The notes below the pieces were generated by a model, which did no database searches, was not told the DNA's origin, and saw only the letters and a program-made list of their open reading frames with translations. Positions 22,391-35,900 of a stretch of 64,000 nucleotides of DNA are shown one piece after another. The position numbers and the translations under genes are program-made. Positions within the stretch are counted from its first letter, which is position 1, and the number at the start of each line of letters is the position of its first letter. Source of the DNA: Punica granatum (Eukaryota; Streptophyta; Magnoliopsida; Myrtales; Lythraceae); assembly GCF_007655135.1 (NCBI RefSeq), contig NC_045132.1, positions 2,356,001 to 2,420,000 of the forward strand. Direction: 5' to 3'.

Positions 22391-24580
22391 AGTCCTTGGG
22401 CAATTCTAGCAACCCGTCCCACTTGGATCCCCGACCGACAATAAATATATTCTTTTAATACGTTCTTATCTCGTTAATTATGCGTATATGACGTGATAAT
22501 ACGTGTTTTTTTGTTTCCCCGCCTCCATGAGTTGGCGCCGTGTTATCGATTCGATTAAATATTATGTTTGTGTATGCTTGAATGTTTGCATGCGTTTCTC
22601 GCAATCATGGCAGCGCTGGCTTCGTAAAATATGCATTATAATCATGATTGATATATAATTACGTGCAACCGTATTTTTTATTTGGCTTTGATCGGATGAT
22701 AAACCAGAAAATTAAGTTTCGTTGTGACCATTGTGCTGTGTTCGTGTGCCTCATGGTGTTTGAATACATTTTTAATGGAAACCCCACATGAATCGATTTA
22801 ATCACGTAAAGTCGGTTAACAATTAGATTTAATTTCAAGACGGTCGGAAATTAGAGTTTATCAAGTGGTCTATCAATGGCCATTCCGACGGCTCAAAATC
22901 CGTAAACTAATGCATTCGGCAAGTTTTAATTAACTTAATCAATAATTCCACAAACGGGAAAATTGGGATGTTCATTCGACTAATTAATTTACTTGGCCCT
23001 AATAATTTTACATGAACTGGTAATTAACCGATAATACACGTCGATAAGTTGCAAACATGCGTTAGTGCCCTTTTCGAAACTCGCAATTTTACAAAACCCG
23101 AGGCGCGCGGTCCGATGTGGCATGGATGTCTAAGAAGGATTTGCGCATTCTGACTCGAGGTCTCACCTGATTTCAGGTAACTCGAGTCGGGATGTAGAAG
23201 TTCTTCTTAGATCACTTTCGGATAGATTGACCGCTTCTTTGACTATTTCGAGATAGATTGACCGCTTCTTTGAAGAATGTTGCATGAATCATAACTGTAT
23301 TTAAAATCTAAGGAAGCTAGCTAAAGTACCTATAAGCATGTCATAAAATAAAAATTCCTCCATGAACTTGGTTTTAAAGCCAATTTTAAATGAGATTTAT
23401 TATTCTAATGTGTATCAACAGAACCGAAAGCACCACATTTGGCTATACAAATTACATAAATTAAGAAGTTGTGGCTTACTTTTTGCATTAGTTTGTAAAT
23501 CTGTAAGATAAACACTCTTGCATCTCTTTGTACTGGCAGGTTCTTCCAGATTTGCAAGTAAAAGATATTTCAATTCTCATTGAACTTTTTACCAATTATC
23601 ACCGTAATTATATACACTTGGCATAGAAGAAAACACTCTACTGTATTAGGCAAAACTGCAGGGAAAGTCTGGCACTTCACGTATAAATATATGTAGATTG
23701 AATAAATAAATATGAAACATATTATTACCAGATTTTTATTCTTTATTTAGTAATTTCCACTGCTTGTCCGAAGCTTAAGCCATGGGATGTGATAGCGGGT
23801 ACCTAAAAAGCCACCAACAGGTGCTTTATGCCCAAACATTCGAAATAGGCTTCAAGTCTTCTTTTCTTCCCTGAAACAATAGATAATTAGGAAATGGCAT
23901 TATAAAAGGAGCTCCATCAGTCTGACACCAATGTATAAGTTCCACTATGAAAGATAAACAGCTATCTATACTGTTATCTACGTTAAAAAGTTATTAAATT
24001 AACATGTGTATTCATTCCATAAGGCAAGATAAAGAAGATATAGGAATTAAAATTAAAGTAGCAAATGGACGTAACAAATATACCGATAAGCATTTGGTAT
24101 GTGTATTTCTCAACGCAACAAGACTAATTACTAAACTTGAGTTCCTAAAACGACGCCCTCAATGAAAAAGACATTTACGTCCTCAATAACCGGTTAATTA
24201 TTTTTAGATAACGGGATATCCTTCAAGAAAATTAAATTGTCACCAGTTTTGATAAATGCAAATATTAGCCATTGGTGACAATTAATAAATTAAAATTAAC
24301 CAATATAGTATTAGAAAAGACTGCAAACAAGATCTTATTTTCTATCACATGATCTCATACAAGCTAGGAAGGTATTCCTCCACGAACCTTAGCACCAGAA
24401 GACCATAAAATTGCATTTCTGTGCCATAAGCATGTCATCGAGCAGTTAGTAGGCAGAAATGCAGATTCTCTGGATCAACCCATGTAGATAGCAACGTATA
24501 CCGAGGTTGTGAACGTTCTGTGAGTTACAAGATCTCACATGAGCACTTTCTATCCACTTCATCCAAGAATGATGAGGGAG
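22391..24580. other. Repeat-region DNA, no gene supported
   Basis: Moderately AT-rich, probably retroelement- or Helitron-internal. A short direct repeat GATAGATTGACCGCTTCTTTGA occurs twice at about 23221 and 23251. No coding domain was recognised. Confidence 0.4.
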
Positions 24581-24589
24581 CGAACTGCT

Positions 24590-25010
24590 TATCAAGATAA
24601 CTGGGGCAGAGCGAACGAACTTGATGATGAGAAAGTATTCCTTCAAGAGTGGGAATAAACTGATCTCGGAACATCAATTCGGGCAGTTAGAGTTGACAGA
24701 AATCTGAGTATGAGAAAGAAAATGGCGAGAACTGATGAGAAAGACGTCATGCAAGAAAAGGAGTTATCTAATCCTCGAACAACCATTCCGCAGTGAGAGT
24801 AAATGAATCTGGTGATGAGAAAGAAAATTAATGGCGAACGAACCTGATGATGAGAGAGACTTGATCCTGCAGCATCAATACGATCAGAGAGAGTAAATGA
24901 ATCGTGTGATGAGAATGAATATGGCAAACGAACGTGATAATGAGAAAGACTCGAACATCATTTTGGGCAGTGAGGAGAGTAAACAATTGGGTGGTGCGAA
25001 AGAAAATGTC
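24590..25010 (+). repeat. Degenerate tandem minisatellite
   Basis: Blocks of the form (G)CGAACGAAC(T/C)TGATGATGAGA(A/G)A, an AACATCA(A/T)T(T/A)CGGGCAGT-like stretch and GAGAGTAAATGAATC recur at irregular spacing, about four or five times. The unit length varies, so this is an old, eroded array. Short minus-strand frames across it are a by-product of the repetition. Confidence 0.5.
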
Positions 25011-25480
25011 AATTAAGATGGATGGGAGGCAAGAAGGAGAGACGGGCCATACTTATAAGTTGGGTTGGATTGATAAGCCGTTGGTCCGGGCAGTAGGCGT
25101 CTGTTCACCCGAAGGGGCTGGGTAGTTTATTAATTTATTTACTATCTTTCTAATAGGTAAGGGGCAGTTGTATTTTGAAAAAAAAAAAGTTAGAATAATT
25201 TGTTTTACGGTAATAGCAAATAAAACAAAATCCCTAATGAAAAAGACTCTTTTTTTCAGGGCAAAGGTCGTCGTAGATATTAGCGTTTCAAAAACGAAAA
25301 GCCTTGAGAAGGAGAGGGGGTACCATTATCTTTCAATGAAAAGGTAAGTGCAAATTTGACTTAGGGGTATAAAAGGAATTATAAAAAAAGAGAATAGATG
25401 GGAGGGTAAAATGAGAAATAATAAATGTGAAGAAACAAAAGATGAGCTTCACGCTTTTATATTTACTATAGAAGTATAGA

Positions 25481-26860
25481 TAATGGAGTTTTTTGTAAGT
25501 TTTATCTATAGCAATAAATGTTAGAAATGAATTTTGAGTACTATATACTTTTCAGTACGCATCTTGGTTATGTAATAAGTCTTGATTTACCATAATGATT
25601 TTTTTCTTATTAAAAATCAAATAAATTATTTTCATATATTTCAATAGCCTAACAAATATCGACCGAGAAAATGACCCAATAAAATAGAACATAACTTTAT
25701 AACTATTAAAAATAAAATTTAGACAAAGCATAAAAATATATTTGCTTCTACATCATAAAACATATATTAATTAATATATCATATAAGAAACTTAAGATAT
25801 TTTTGACAATGAAGACTATTACTATATGTTGAGATTATGTGTTATATTAAATATTGTATAAATTATAATCACACAGTTATTGACTGAATAAGCTTTTATC
25901 CCGGGACAATGCGCGGGCACTTGCCCACATTTAAATTAAAGGTAAGAGTGCAAAAGTACGTGATTTATTGTTTTTCTTTTCAAGTTTAGTACGTTTACAA
26001 AAATTTTCAATATGTAGTTTAGTTTTAGTTTCAAACGGGGCCAATCCAATGAAATTGGTGGCCCTAAAGCGAAACTTTAATGCGAGGCCTATTATTAATT
26101 ATTTAATGATATTATATAAATTAATATTTAAAATTAATTTTTTAAAATTACTATTTAATTTTTAAATTATTTTTCAACTATATTTTGAATTTTATGCAAA
26201 AGTCAAAGACACACTACAGGACAGTGCTTCGGTTGAATCTTATTGCTTTATACTTCTTCACGAGCCAGGGAGCTGTAGTGCTTCGGTTAAATCTAATTGC
26301 TTCAAAACTTTTCTCACGGGCCAATGAGATTTCTTTGTAATAGTAAGAAACAAAATTAGGGGAGAATGAGAATTATTAGTAATTTAATTAGGAAAATTAA
26401 CTTTTGAGGCCTTGTTTATTATGCAAAAATATATGTAATTATGTAATAAAGTTTTAATTGGCCTTTTGGGGGCCTGGAGTCATTGCTTGAGTGGCTGTAC
26501 CATTAACCAGCTCATGATTTCAAATTTATCATGAATCTATTTTAATTAATTTTTAATAGAAATATCTAACATGACATGTCGACTTGATAAAAATAATCGT
26601 ACTTACTATTTCGAAAAGACCCAAATTCTTTTTCCAGCATTGTATTTGCGCCATTGTCATCCATATTACTGGCACTAATAGTAATGTGCAAGTATGAGTA
26701 CAATTACTAGACCTTTGATCTCTTTTATAATCGAAAAAGTAGGGAGTACAATGCATTAGAAAGGTGCATAAACTTTAGGGAGCAAAATGGTCTCATTGTC
26801 AAACCTCAGGAGCAGTATGAAATTTGCGTCTTCCACCCCTTTCCCTTTCCCGCCCGGAGA
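25481..26860. other. Upstream region of NUP107, AT-rich with repeat remnants
   Basis: Contains a possible second Helitron 3' hairpin on the minus strand near 25890 (CCCGCGCATTGTCCCGGG) whose CTRR end is not intact. It also contains a short direct repeat at 26224-26322 (listed separately). The proximal promoter of NUP107 presumably lies in the last few hundred bases. Confidence 0.4.
26224..26322 (+). repeat. Direct repeat pair (54-bp period) upstream of NUP107
   Basis: GTGCTTCGGTTGAATCTTAT and GTGCTTCGGTTAAATCTAAT start 54 bp apart. Both continue through TTGCTT to TTC(T)CACG(A/G)GCCA. Two diverged units, non-coding. Confidence 0.7.
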
Positions 26861-26864
26861 CATT

Positions 26865-26875
26865 TTTAGGGTTTA
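26865..26875 (+). promoter_or_regulatory. Telo-box-like element upstream of NUP107
   Basis: TTTAGGGTTTA lies 110 bp before the NUP107 ATG. Its reverse complement contains AAACCCTA, the plant telo-box commonly found near transcription starts of growth and translation genes. Function here is inferred from motif and position only. Confidence 0.4.
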
Positions 26876-26984
26876 TTATTACTATTAGCAGGGGTTTAAG
26901 CTTTCACTGCTCCACCGTCTCCGGTGGCTACGGGGGACCGCAGATTTGGTGGCACGGCCGGGAGAAATCCGACCAAATCTCGCC

Positions 26985-29900
26985 ATGGAGGTCGACATGG
27001 ATTCCTCGCCTAGCTACTTCGACCCCGAAGATCTCACTATCAGGGAGCAATACCGCCGATACGGGTACCCCCTTCAGCCGTCCCCTTTTCCTTCCAAGTA
27101 ACTCGTATGCCCTAGGACCTCGAATGGCACAATGTCTCCGTATAATTGCTTCGATTAGCTTTAGCTTAATAGGGCAATGGAAGAATATGCTCGATTATGC
27201 ATAACCAAATGCTCTGCTAAATATCAGTTATGTATGCTTTCTGCGTGACAATGAGCAATCCAGTTAGTACTTTTCGACTACACTACCAGCAAAGCCTTCA
27301 TGTCGAGGGCGGAGCGGGAATTTGAGAATATGGAAGGCTAATTCTTGGAGGCAAGTTGAAGGAGAAGATACGAAGTTTAGGGGACAGAGCAGGATTGAAA
27401 GAGCTATAAATTCAATAAGGGATAAAATTTATGTAAGTGTTCTATGAGAAATTTAGGGGGCTGGGTGGAGATGGGAACTTCCTTTAGCTTAGAGGGAACT
27501 TATGGCGAATAGATGGTTGAAGGGTGGACATCCCATGAAGTTGAAAAAGCATGGAAGACAAGGTGGAATCTGTTTCACATGATGCGAAAGAAGGGATTCC
27601 TGCTTGCATTCATATCTATGCATATTTTATTTTCTATAGATATTATACTTTGATATCATCAGTTCTGTCTGTGATTTTGAACTTCATGTGTGTTTAATTT
27701 ACTGCAAGATATGCCTTGTGCTTATACATATGCATGTCTCCGAACATGGCAATCCCCTTATTTCCTTTGCATTGGCCCTTGCTTAATGTTATCAGGTTTC
27801 CCTGTGCATCTATTGGATAATAACATACATTTATTAACTATGTAGGAAAAGGCATCCTACTTCCGACATTTCGCCACAGCAAGAATATTCTTCCTCTAGA
27901 CAAAGTAGACTACTCTATGATGGGACAAGTATCCACAGCCCAACTAATGCTGCACTTCTTCTCGAGGATATCAAGCAAGAAGCTGGGGGACCCAACACTG
28001 ATTACCTCGAGAGAACTCCATCGAAGATGCAATCTTCTTCCAGGAGGAGATACTCCATTGCTAGTAGTGGGACTTTGGAGGCAGAGACAGGTTTTGATTC
28101 AGTTCATCACGCGAGAATTCATTCAATGAAAGCTGTAAAGGAAGAGGACGAAGATCCATCGGGAGACAGTGGAGAGACAACCTTTCCTCTCTTTGCTTCG
28201 CTTTTTGATTCTGCCCTTCATGGTAATCGGAAGATGTTTACTTTTGCATTTCCGATGAAAATTTGCATATGCTGTTCCCATGTCAACTAGTCATTGTATT
28301 TTAATTATCACTTGCTTATTTACATGGGCATCCTTCAAAGCATGAAGAAAATGCTGGTTAATGGTTTGGAATTTAGTGTTTATCCTTAATACTCGCGGGG
28401 AATTGATTAAGTGGTTAACTGCATGCCTCCTGAATATTAAAATTGTCTTTGAGTGCAGGCTGAGAGTTATGATGATTACAATAGTTTTCGGCAGCTGATA
28501 TAATCAACTCACATTACTTTTTCGCACACAAAACTGCAGACAAGTTAATATTCTGAATATTTCTGTGTGAATTCTTATGGCAATTATATGTCCTCAGGTT
28601 TGATGCCTATTCCAGACCTAATAAAGCAATTTGAGACATCTTGTCGAAATGTTTCAGAGTCCATCAGGTAAGTTTCCCGTCAATATAGACATTTTTGTTA
28701 TACTGTTCTGTTAAGAGTCTTTTGATCAATCTAACCTTGCATGAGCTGCCAATTACGTGCAGAGATGTGATCCCATGCTTATAATAGGCTCTCTATTCTC
28801 TAGCCTATAAGAGAGTTTCCTAGCTCTTTTTGGAATTCTTACTTGAATTTACCAGTTGCCACCTGCCAAAATATTAATTAAAAGATTGCCAAATGTGTAG
28901 ATTGAATTAAAATTTTCCCCCCAGGAACTCTCATGTCTATAAAAATTTCTCCCCAGGAACTCTAATGCATCAGATTTAATGTTTTCTGGCCTTTTCCTTC
29001 TGCAGCACAAAAATAATTAGAGAAAATTACAGATAGACTTTTACTTACACTGAGAAATCTCTGTTGCTTCTAAAGTTATGGGTCAACTGTGAGGCATCGG
29101 GTTGTCGAGGACAAGCTAATGAGGCAGAAGGCTCATCTCTTGCTAGATGAGGCTGCTACATGGTCACTCTTGTGGTACCTGTATGGGAAAGGTAATAAAC
29201 CTCTGACCAATAATAATTGCTTGTGTAGAATGTTACTCTACTTAGTTGATATCACTATTGTTTTTCTAATGCCACAGATGTGTAAAGAATGTTCCTTATA
29301 TAAGCTTAATTTTATGTTCAAGCTTTTCTATCTCATTGCATTTAAGTTCATCACAAGTTCTGCTAAATTAAGACTGCACATGATCTACTATGTGAACATA
29401 AAAGGCGGAAATCTTATCTGGTATTAACCTTGAGAAATTTAACCAATTGGCGAAGAGATATAATATGAATACGGTTACAATGTTTCTCTTAACTTTTAGC
29501 AACTTTCTTTGTAATTAGTTTTTCTACCTGTGGATTGTAGTTATTCTCCGTATGAATGTAGAATTCGTTAAGATCTTAAACGTTATCTACCAAGGAATGT
29601 TGAATCCATTAGGGATGAAAATGAACTAGTCTTTTATCAGCAATGTGAGTATAAATCCTATATACTTAGTTCATTGTGTACTAGTAGTGATGCTGACTAC
29701 GTCAAGGTGGCCATGCTCGTTCTATTCTTTTCCTATAGCTTAAAGAAAGAAAAAGGAAAAAAAAAAAGAACTGCAGAAAATGGCTAATAAGGAAGTCAGA
29801 ACTTTTCCCCTTGATCTGTGTGAAATGTTTGGTGTTTTTATTTGTGCATGGATGTCTAAATTGCTAGTTTTTACCCCTTGTAATTTTCTGTGCATCTCAA

Positions 29901-32900
29901 TGATCTCTCTCACTTTTGTGATTTTGACATTTTTGTATCTCTTGCAGGAAATGAAGAAATTCCGAAGTATTTATTTCAGGTAAAATCCACTTGAAATTTT
30001 TTTTTTCTGGCAGAATATTATTAGCTTCGATGAGTTTCCAGAGAAGCTGCCCTGACATGTTTTGCTAATACAGTCTCCAACAACATCGCATTTAGAAGCC
30101 TGTCAATTTGTTTCAAATGATCTTACTGCACAGCTATGCCTTCGGGTTGTTCAGTGGTTGGAGGGTTTAGCTTCCAAAGCCCTTGATCTAGAAAGCAAGG
30201 TGAATAGTTTATCCTTTTCAGTCTGGGTATGTTTTATGTGGTTTATGAGAGGTAATTTATGATTCTTTCCTTTTAGAAATTCCCTGTTGTATGCTGTCTT
30301 AAAATCAACAACTTCAGGGAAGATCTCTGCGTTTGAGAATATCAAGACCAACTGGAACTTGATGCATGAATTATTTTGAATTTATACTTTAAAACTGCTT
30401 CTATGACATAATTTATCTGGCAAGTTATAAATAGAATTGCTTTGAGATGAACTTTTTCCATCATGCCCTGTTCTTCGTCCCACAAATGCTGACGTTGTCA
30501 AATCTTGGTTATAGATGTCTTATATTTGAAATTACTTAAATATATTTAACTATTTTAGCTTATGAAATATCTTTATCTCACCAAGCCAAGTTCATACTGG
30601 AAAGTAAATCTATCATTATGGTTCCACTAGTTCTATTAAAGCCACCTAAAACATGCCTTCAATGTGGAAGGTTTTTAGCATCATCAGCGAGTGATTGTTG
30701 TAGAGAACTGTAGTAGCAGATGCCTCATACTGTACTTTGTTTCTTGCTACCTTTAACGATGTTTGGCCATGTTTAAAGACAGGCTAACAGTCATACTAAG
30801 AGTATAGAGTTCATCAGATGTACTTGATGCTTCTTTGATCAATCAATTTCAGGTGCGAGGATCTCATATTGGACCTTATCCTTCAAGTTTTGGAATCTGG
30901 CATCATACCCAGAGATTTCTAAAGAAAGGTGCCACACGTGATTCTAACACTGTTCATCACTTGGATTTCGATGCTCCGACTCGTGAGCATGCTCACCAGC
31001 TATCTGATGACAAAGTATCCTCTTGCATCCAACTTTATTTTATCTACGTAAAGGAACCTTTTTTTTTGTTTTTTTTGAAATAATTGCCTTTTATGGTTGT
31101 TCTAGACTATACCATGTAATGAGTAGTCCGTTTTGAATAGGTTATTTTTCTTTAAAGCTGAAAGTGTGATGGCCAGATTCTTTTCTAAGGACATAGAAAC
31201 TATAATTAAAAAAAGAAAAAAAAAAGATTTGCAACTCGATGACTAGAGGTGCTTCTTATCTGATCTTACGTTTCTAGTCCATATTACCTGCGTTTTAGCT
31301 GCAGTAATTCTTTTAAAATTCAAACTGGCAAATGTCAATTGTTTGCTTAGATGAATGTACATTGAATTATCCAAAGTATTTGGCGATATATCATTAATGT
31401 TTTAAGCTGTTCAATTTATTGCTCTCATTTTTCAGTTGCTTTTACTCTTCGTGAGAAACATTTAATCTCAGGAACGAAGTATTTACTTTATTCCTTTAAA
31501 CTGTTTTCTGCTACCTCGGTTCCTTTATGACATAAGTTTTGCTCATTTATTGCTTCTACATAAACTCATCAGTTTTTCTCATCTCAGATTACTTCTAATG
31601 TACTCTAATAGTAGATACTTCAACTTTTCAGAAACAAGATGAATCACTTTTGGAGGATCTTTGGACTTTATTAAGGGCTGGGCGACTGGAGGAGGCTAGT
31701 GAGCTTTGCCGCTCTGCTGGACAGGTTATTTGACTCATGAGAAATATGACTTCAAATTAAATTATTCATATAGTTCCACTCTCTTTACTCTCACTTCCAT
31801 TTCTGCAGCCATGGCGAGCTGCAACACTTTCCCCCTTTGGAGGGTTGGATCTATTTCCTTCTGTTGATGCCCTAATGAAGAATGGGAAAGATCAGACACT
31901 TCAAGCTATTGAACTGGAAAGTGGTGTTGGACACCAATGGCGATTGTGGAAATGGGCTTCCTATTGTGCATCAGAGGTATATGCAAAGGATGGCTTAGAA
32001 AGTCTTTAACTAGCAAAGTAATTTAATTTTCTTTTTATGTGTAATTGACATTTTGCTATGGGATTTGTCTATTATGTGTATTATGATCTCAATTAGGAAC
32101 GAATATAGGACTCGTACCGGACTGACTCTGTTCAGTGTGATTGTGAAACTTGCACTAGATTTTTCAATATTCTTTTCAAGTGCTGTGTGGACTGGTTTTA
32201 ATGTTGATTGCAATTTGCTTTGATTGGCTGATGTCTCCCTGTTTCTTATTGTTGTCACTAGAGGATTGCTGAGCAAGACAATGACAAATACGAAGCAGCT
32301 GTGTATGCAGCCCAATGTAGCAACTTAAAGCGCATTCTTCCTGTTTGTACCGATTGGGAGGTTTGTGTTATCTTTCAGCGAATGCCAGTGTTTGTCTGTC
32401 AGAATTCATATATTTTCCAATCTTGATGCAGTAACCTTTTAAATACCGAGGTATTCTGTTTAAAAGAAATTAGTGACATGGTATTGTTCTGATGGTTTTC
32501 TGTGGCTTGCAAGAATCTTCTTTTTCATATGTCTTGACTTGTATAGACTTTTAGCTTCATTCAACTGTATAACAGACTGCATATAAGCAATTTGTACAAG
32601 TGGCTTGAGTGAAGATGGATGGACATGACCAAAAAACCTGGTCATAGTGTTATAAGTTAAAATTCATGTTTTGAAGTGTGCATCACATAAATCCATGATT
32701 CAAGGTTGAAGCCCAATATGATATTGGCTAGGTCCTGAACAGTGATGAATTAGCTTTGGGAGCTGTAGTTATGAAAGACGAGTTTTGGCAAACTTTAGCA
32801 GGCCAAAGCCCCTCTTAAAAGTGTAATTCTTCTAAAGATTGGAAATAGGAAAGATCATTTCAGGGATCCTCAAAAAGTGCTTCTAGACAGTTTCTGACAA

Positions 32901-35900
32901 CTCTTAAGGAAAGCTGTTTTCACTTTTCTTCCATCTGACTAGGGTTCTCAAGTTATGAGTTTGTTTGTTTCTTTTTTCCTTTTTTATGGGAAGCTTCTTT
33001 TGAAGTAAATTGAGCTCCTATGCTGCCCTCTTCTTGTACGATATCATTCATTATAAAGAACATCCGGCGGAAGACCACCAAAGTAAAGACTAGTAAGCAA
33101 CAGTATGATGCAGGTGTAATGTAGAAAGCTATCAAATGCATTCAGGTCCCAATTTTTAGGGTGCTACCACTTCCAGAATTTCTCATCTGCATCTACTGTC
33201 TAGATGAATCTGTAGTACTTGGGTGTGTTAGGACCTATACTCGTAAAACATACTTTGTTGCTTCTGATTTCTAAGGAATGAGCTTTTGTTACGATGATTA
33301 TGCAAGTGCCTCTTTTTTTTTCTTTTTTTTTGGGTCCTGCTTAATTGTTTACAGGAGTAAATGATAAATTGACTTGCTCAACATGATTGCAGTCCGCTTG
33401 CTGGGCAATGGCGAAGTCATGGCTAGATGTACAGGTTGACATTGAAGTGGCCCGTTTGCAGCCTGGTGGAATGAATCAGTCAAAATTTTTTGGGGATGAT
33501 AACGATGGAAGTCCTGGAATTGAGGGTTCTTCTCAGTCTTCTGTAGGGCCAGAGAGTTGGCCACTCCAAGTTGTGAACCAGCAACCACGTAATCTATCTG
33601 CCCTCCTTCAAAAACTTCACTCAAGGTATTAAAGTTTCTGCAATTTTCCATGCATATTTCTTTATTGAGTGAAGAAACCAATAGAACCAAATAAAATGGG
33701 AGCTCTTATCTTTTCCTTCTTTATCAAGTGATATGGTGCATGAAGCTGTCATGCGTGGATGCAAGGAGCAGCATCGACAGATTGAGGCAAGTCGCATAAT
33801 CTTTGTATAATTCAGATTTTCCAGAAGTTCTAGTACTGTTTGAAGAGTAGAGAGATTTTTCACAGTCCTGGAGATATTCTATACAGATTCACATTTGTTT
33901 GAAAGAGACATTGTCATTTCTCTTATCTGAGTCAATTTAATTGTGCTTACGCTATCTAGTTTTTACAGATGAGACTTATGGAAGGGAATATACCAGCTTT
34001 GCTGGACCTAATTTGGTTGTGGATTGCACCTTCAGAAGATGATGAAAGCATCTTCAGGTATCTCCATTCTGTACCGTTTCCAGATTAAATGCTTCTATAA
34101 ATATAACTTAGGTTTCATTGATGTTTGAAATATTAAATTATTGGAGACTCTGCATGCTGGCATCCTAATACTTTCAGAAATCTGTACTAATGTGCGAAGG
34201 ATGATCATTCTCTACTCAACTTGACTGAAAGGAAAGATTACCATAATGTCCGTCCTCCATTTTGATTAAAAAGGAGATTATTAAGCTGGGGATAATTAAC
34301 CACCCACTTCATCTCCTTCCACTTTTTTCTCCTATTCTCTACATATCCAATTCATCTTTTTTCGTTTTCTTTTGTTTCCTCTACAGTTTTGGTTAACAGT
34401 AGCTTATTTTCACTATTAATCATATTTTGTTGGTCAATATTTGTGCACAGAAATGTATTTCTTGGCAATTTGCACTCCTTTGTATTATATATGTTACAGC
34501 CTATTTTGTCATTCACCTTCACACCGACAAATCTGCATCTTCTTAGTAATGTTCAATAGCGTGACTATTCAGTTACTTGATTAAAGATATAAGATACCTA
34601 AACATCTTGCGGATAGTCATTTTTCTTTCATCCTTTGTTATGTTGGGACTTATACAGGTGTAATGGTAAATTTTTCTTTCCTCAGGCCTCATGGTGATCC
34701 CCAGTTGATTAGGTTTGGTGCCCATCTAGTGTTAGTGCTGCGGCGTTTGTTGGCTGATAAAGTCGAGGATCCTTTCAAGGAAAAGATTATGGCTGTCGGC
34801 GATCGCATTCTTCACATGTATTGATCGAACATCCCCCTTTTCAATAATTGATCTTACTATAACCTATGAAATCTGGATTTATAGGTTTGCATTGTATGGA
34901 TGAGTAAAATTGTGAGTGGTCATTCTTGCTGACATATCATTGTTTGAAGCTTCTCTACATTTGCATGTCAACATACTTCTCATTATTCCACGTGAAGAGA
35001 AACTCCTCACTAGATCTTTCATGGGTCTGTTCGCTTGACATAAATTATTTTCCTGGAAAAAGCTTTCCAAGTTTCTCATTTCTGGTCCACTGAAAATCTT
35101 TTAATTGATGGAAATTGATTTTGGTCAATGAAAAAAAAAATGACATACTTATCGATATACTCGCTCTGAATTTTGTGTTGGGTTATCCAATCTTAGGTAT
35201 GCAATGTTTCTTTTCTCAAAGCAGCATGAGGAGTTGGTTGGGATTTATGCATCTCAGCTTGCACCGCATCGATGCGTTGACCTCTTTGTTCACATGATGG
35301 AACTTAGACTGAATAGCAGGTATGGATATCATTTTTGTTCTTTGGTTTATATCTAGCATGTTCACGTACTGCTCTGTTGTAGAACCGCCCAACTATAATT
35401 TGATCTGAGGGAAACTCCAGCCCAGTACTACTTGTGGCTAGATGATATTAGCTTACAATTGTTCAATTATTTTTTCACCTTGTTTTGTTTTTTCCCCAGT
35501 TTATATCATTGAATAGGAGCATCATCTTTTTTCTAATGAAAAAATTATAGTTAACTCTGATGATTGAGCTTACCTTTTCAACTTCATTAGTAAGCTAGTA
35601 TTTTTAGCTGAGATGAGGATTTTCTTGCAATGGAGCTGTAATATCCTCGTGGTAAATTTATCCTTTATAACAGTATGGGTATTGGAGTATTCAAACCTAA
35701 TTCACATTTGTAGAACAGAAATATCTCATATTTCTACATTTATGCTTTTCTTAAGGTTTTTTCTGAAGTGACTACAGATGATTTAACAAGCCATCTTACC
35801 TGATGCTTCATTCAGATATATGTGTAAAGACAGAGACATTTATTTGTTGGTTTACTTCCTATTGATTTGGGGTTGACGTGTTTCATATGTTCATCCTTTG

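Larger units (their letters stand above)
17925..25480 (-). mobile_element. Helitron-like region, non-autonomous, 7.5 kb between matching-orientation termini
   Basis: Read on the minus strand the region begins A|TCTATACTTCTATAGTAAAT at 25480, a typical plant Helitron 5' TC terminus. It ends at 17925 with a hairpin (GCGTGC-AAA-GCATGC) followed after about ten bases by CTAG|T. Host A and T at the two edges fit insertion between A and T. No Rep/helicase frame exists inside. The interior holds a LINE remnant (about 19.1-20.5 kb), a CT-rich block and a ~154-bp tandem repeat (20.7-22.4 kb). Near the 3' end two copies of TTCTTCATGGACTTCATTTG occur about 220 bp apart. The two termini may belong to one long element or to two overlapping ones; this cannot be settled by eye. 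Confidence 0.55.

Noticed and set aside
25880..25920. Another Helitron 3' end (hairpin CCCGCGCATTGTCCCGGG, minus strand)
   Set aside because: The expected CTRR terminus reads CTTA and no matching 5' end was seen. It is noted only as a possible remnant.
28459..28500. Possible extra NUP107 exon after TGCAG (GCTGAGAGTTATGATG...)
   Set aside because: The frame from exon 2 joins directly to 28598 (G|GT) and gives the conserved protein sequence. Including this segment would bring in a stop (GATATAA) and break the match.
29089..29427. 112-codon open frame
   Set aside because: It is NUP107 exon 4 reading through its GT donor at 29192 into the intron.
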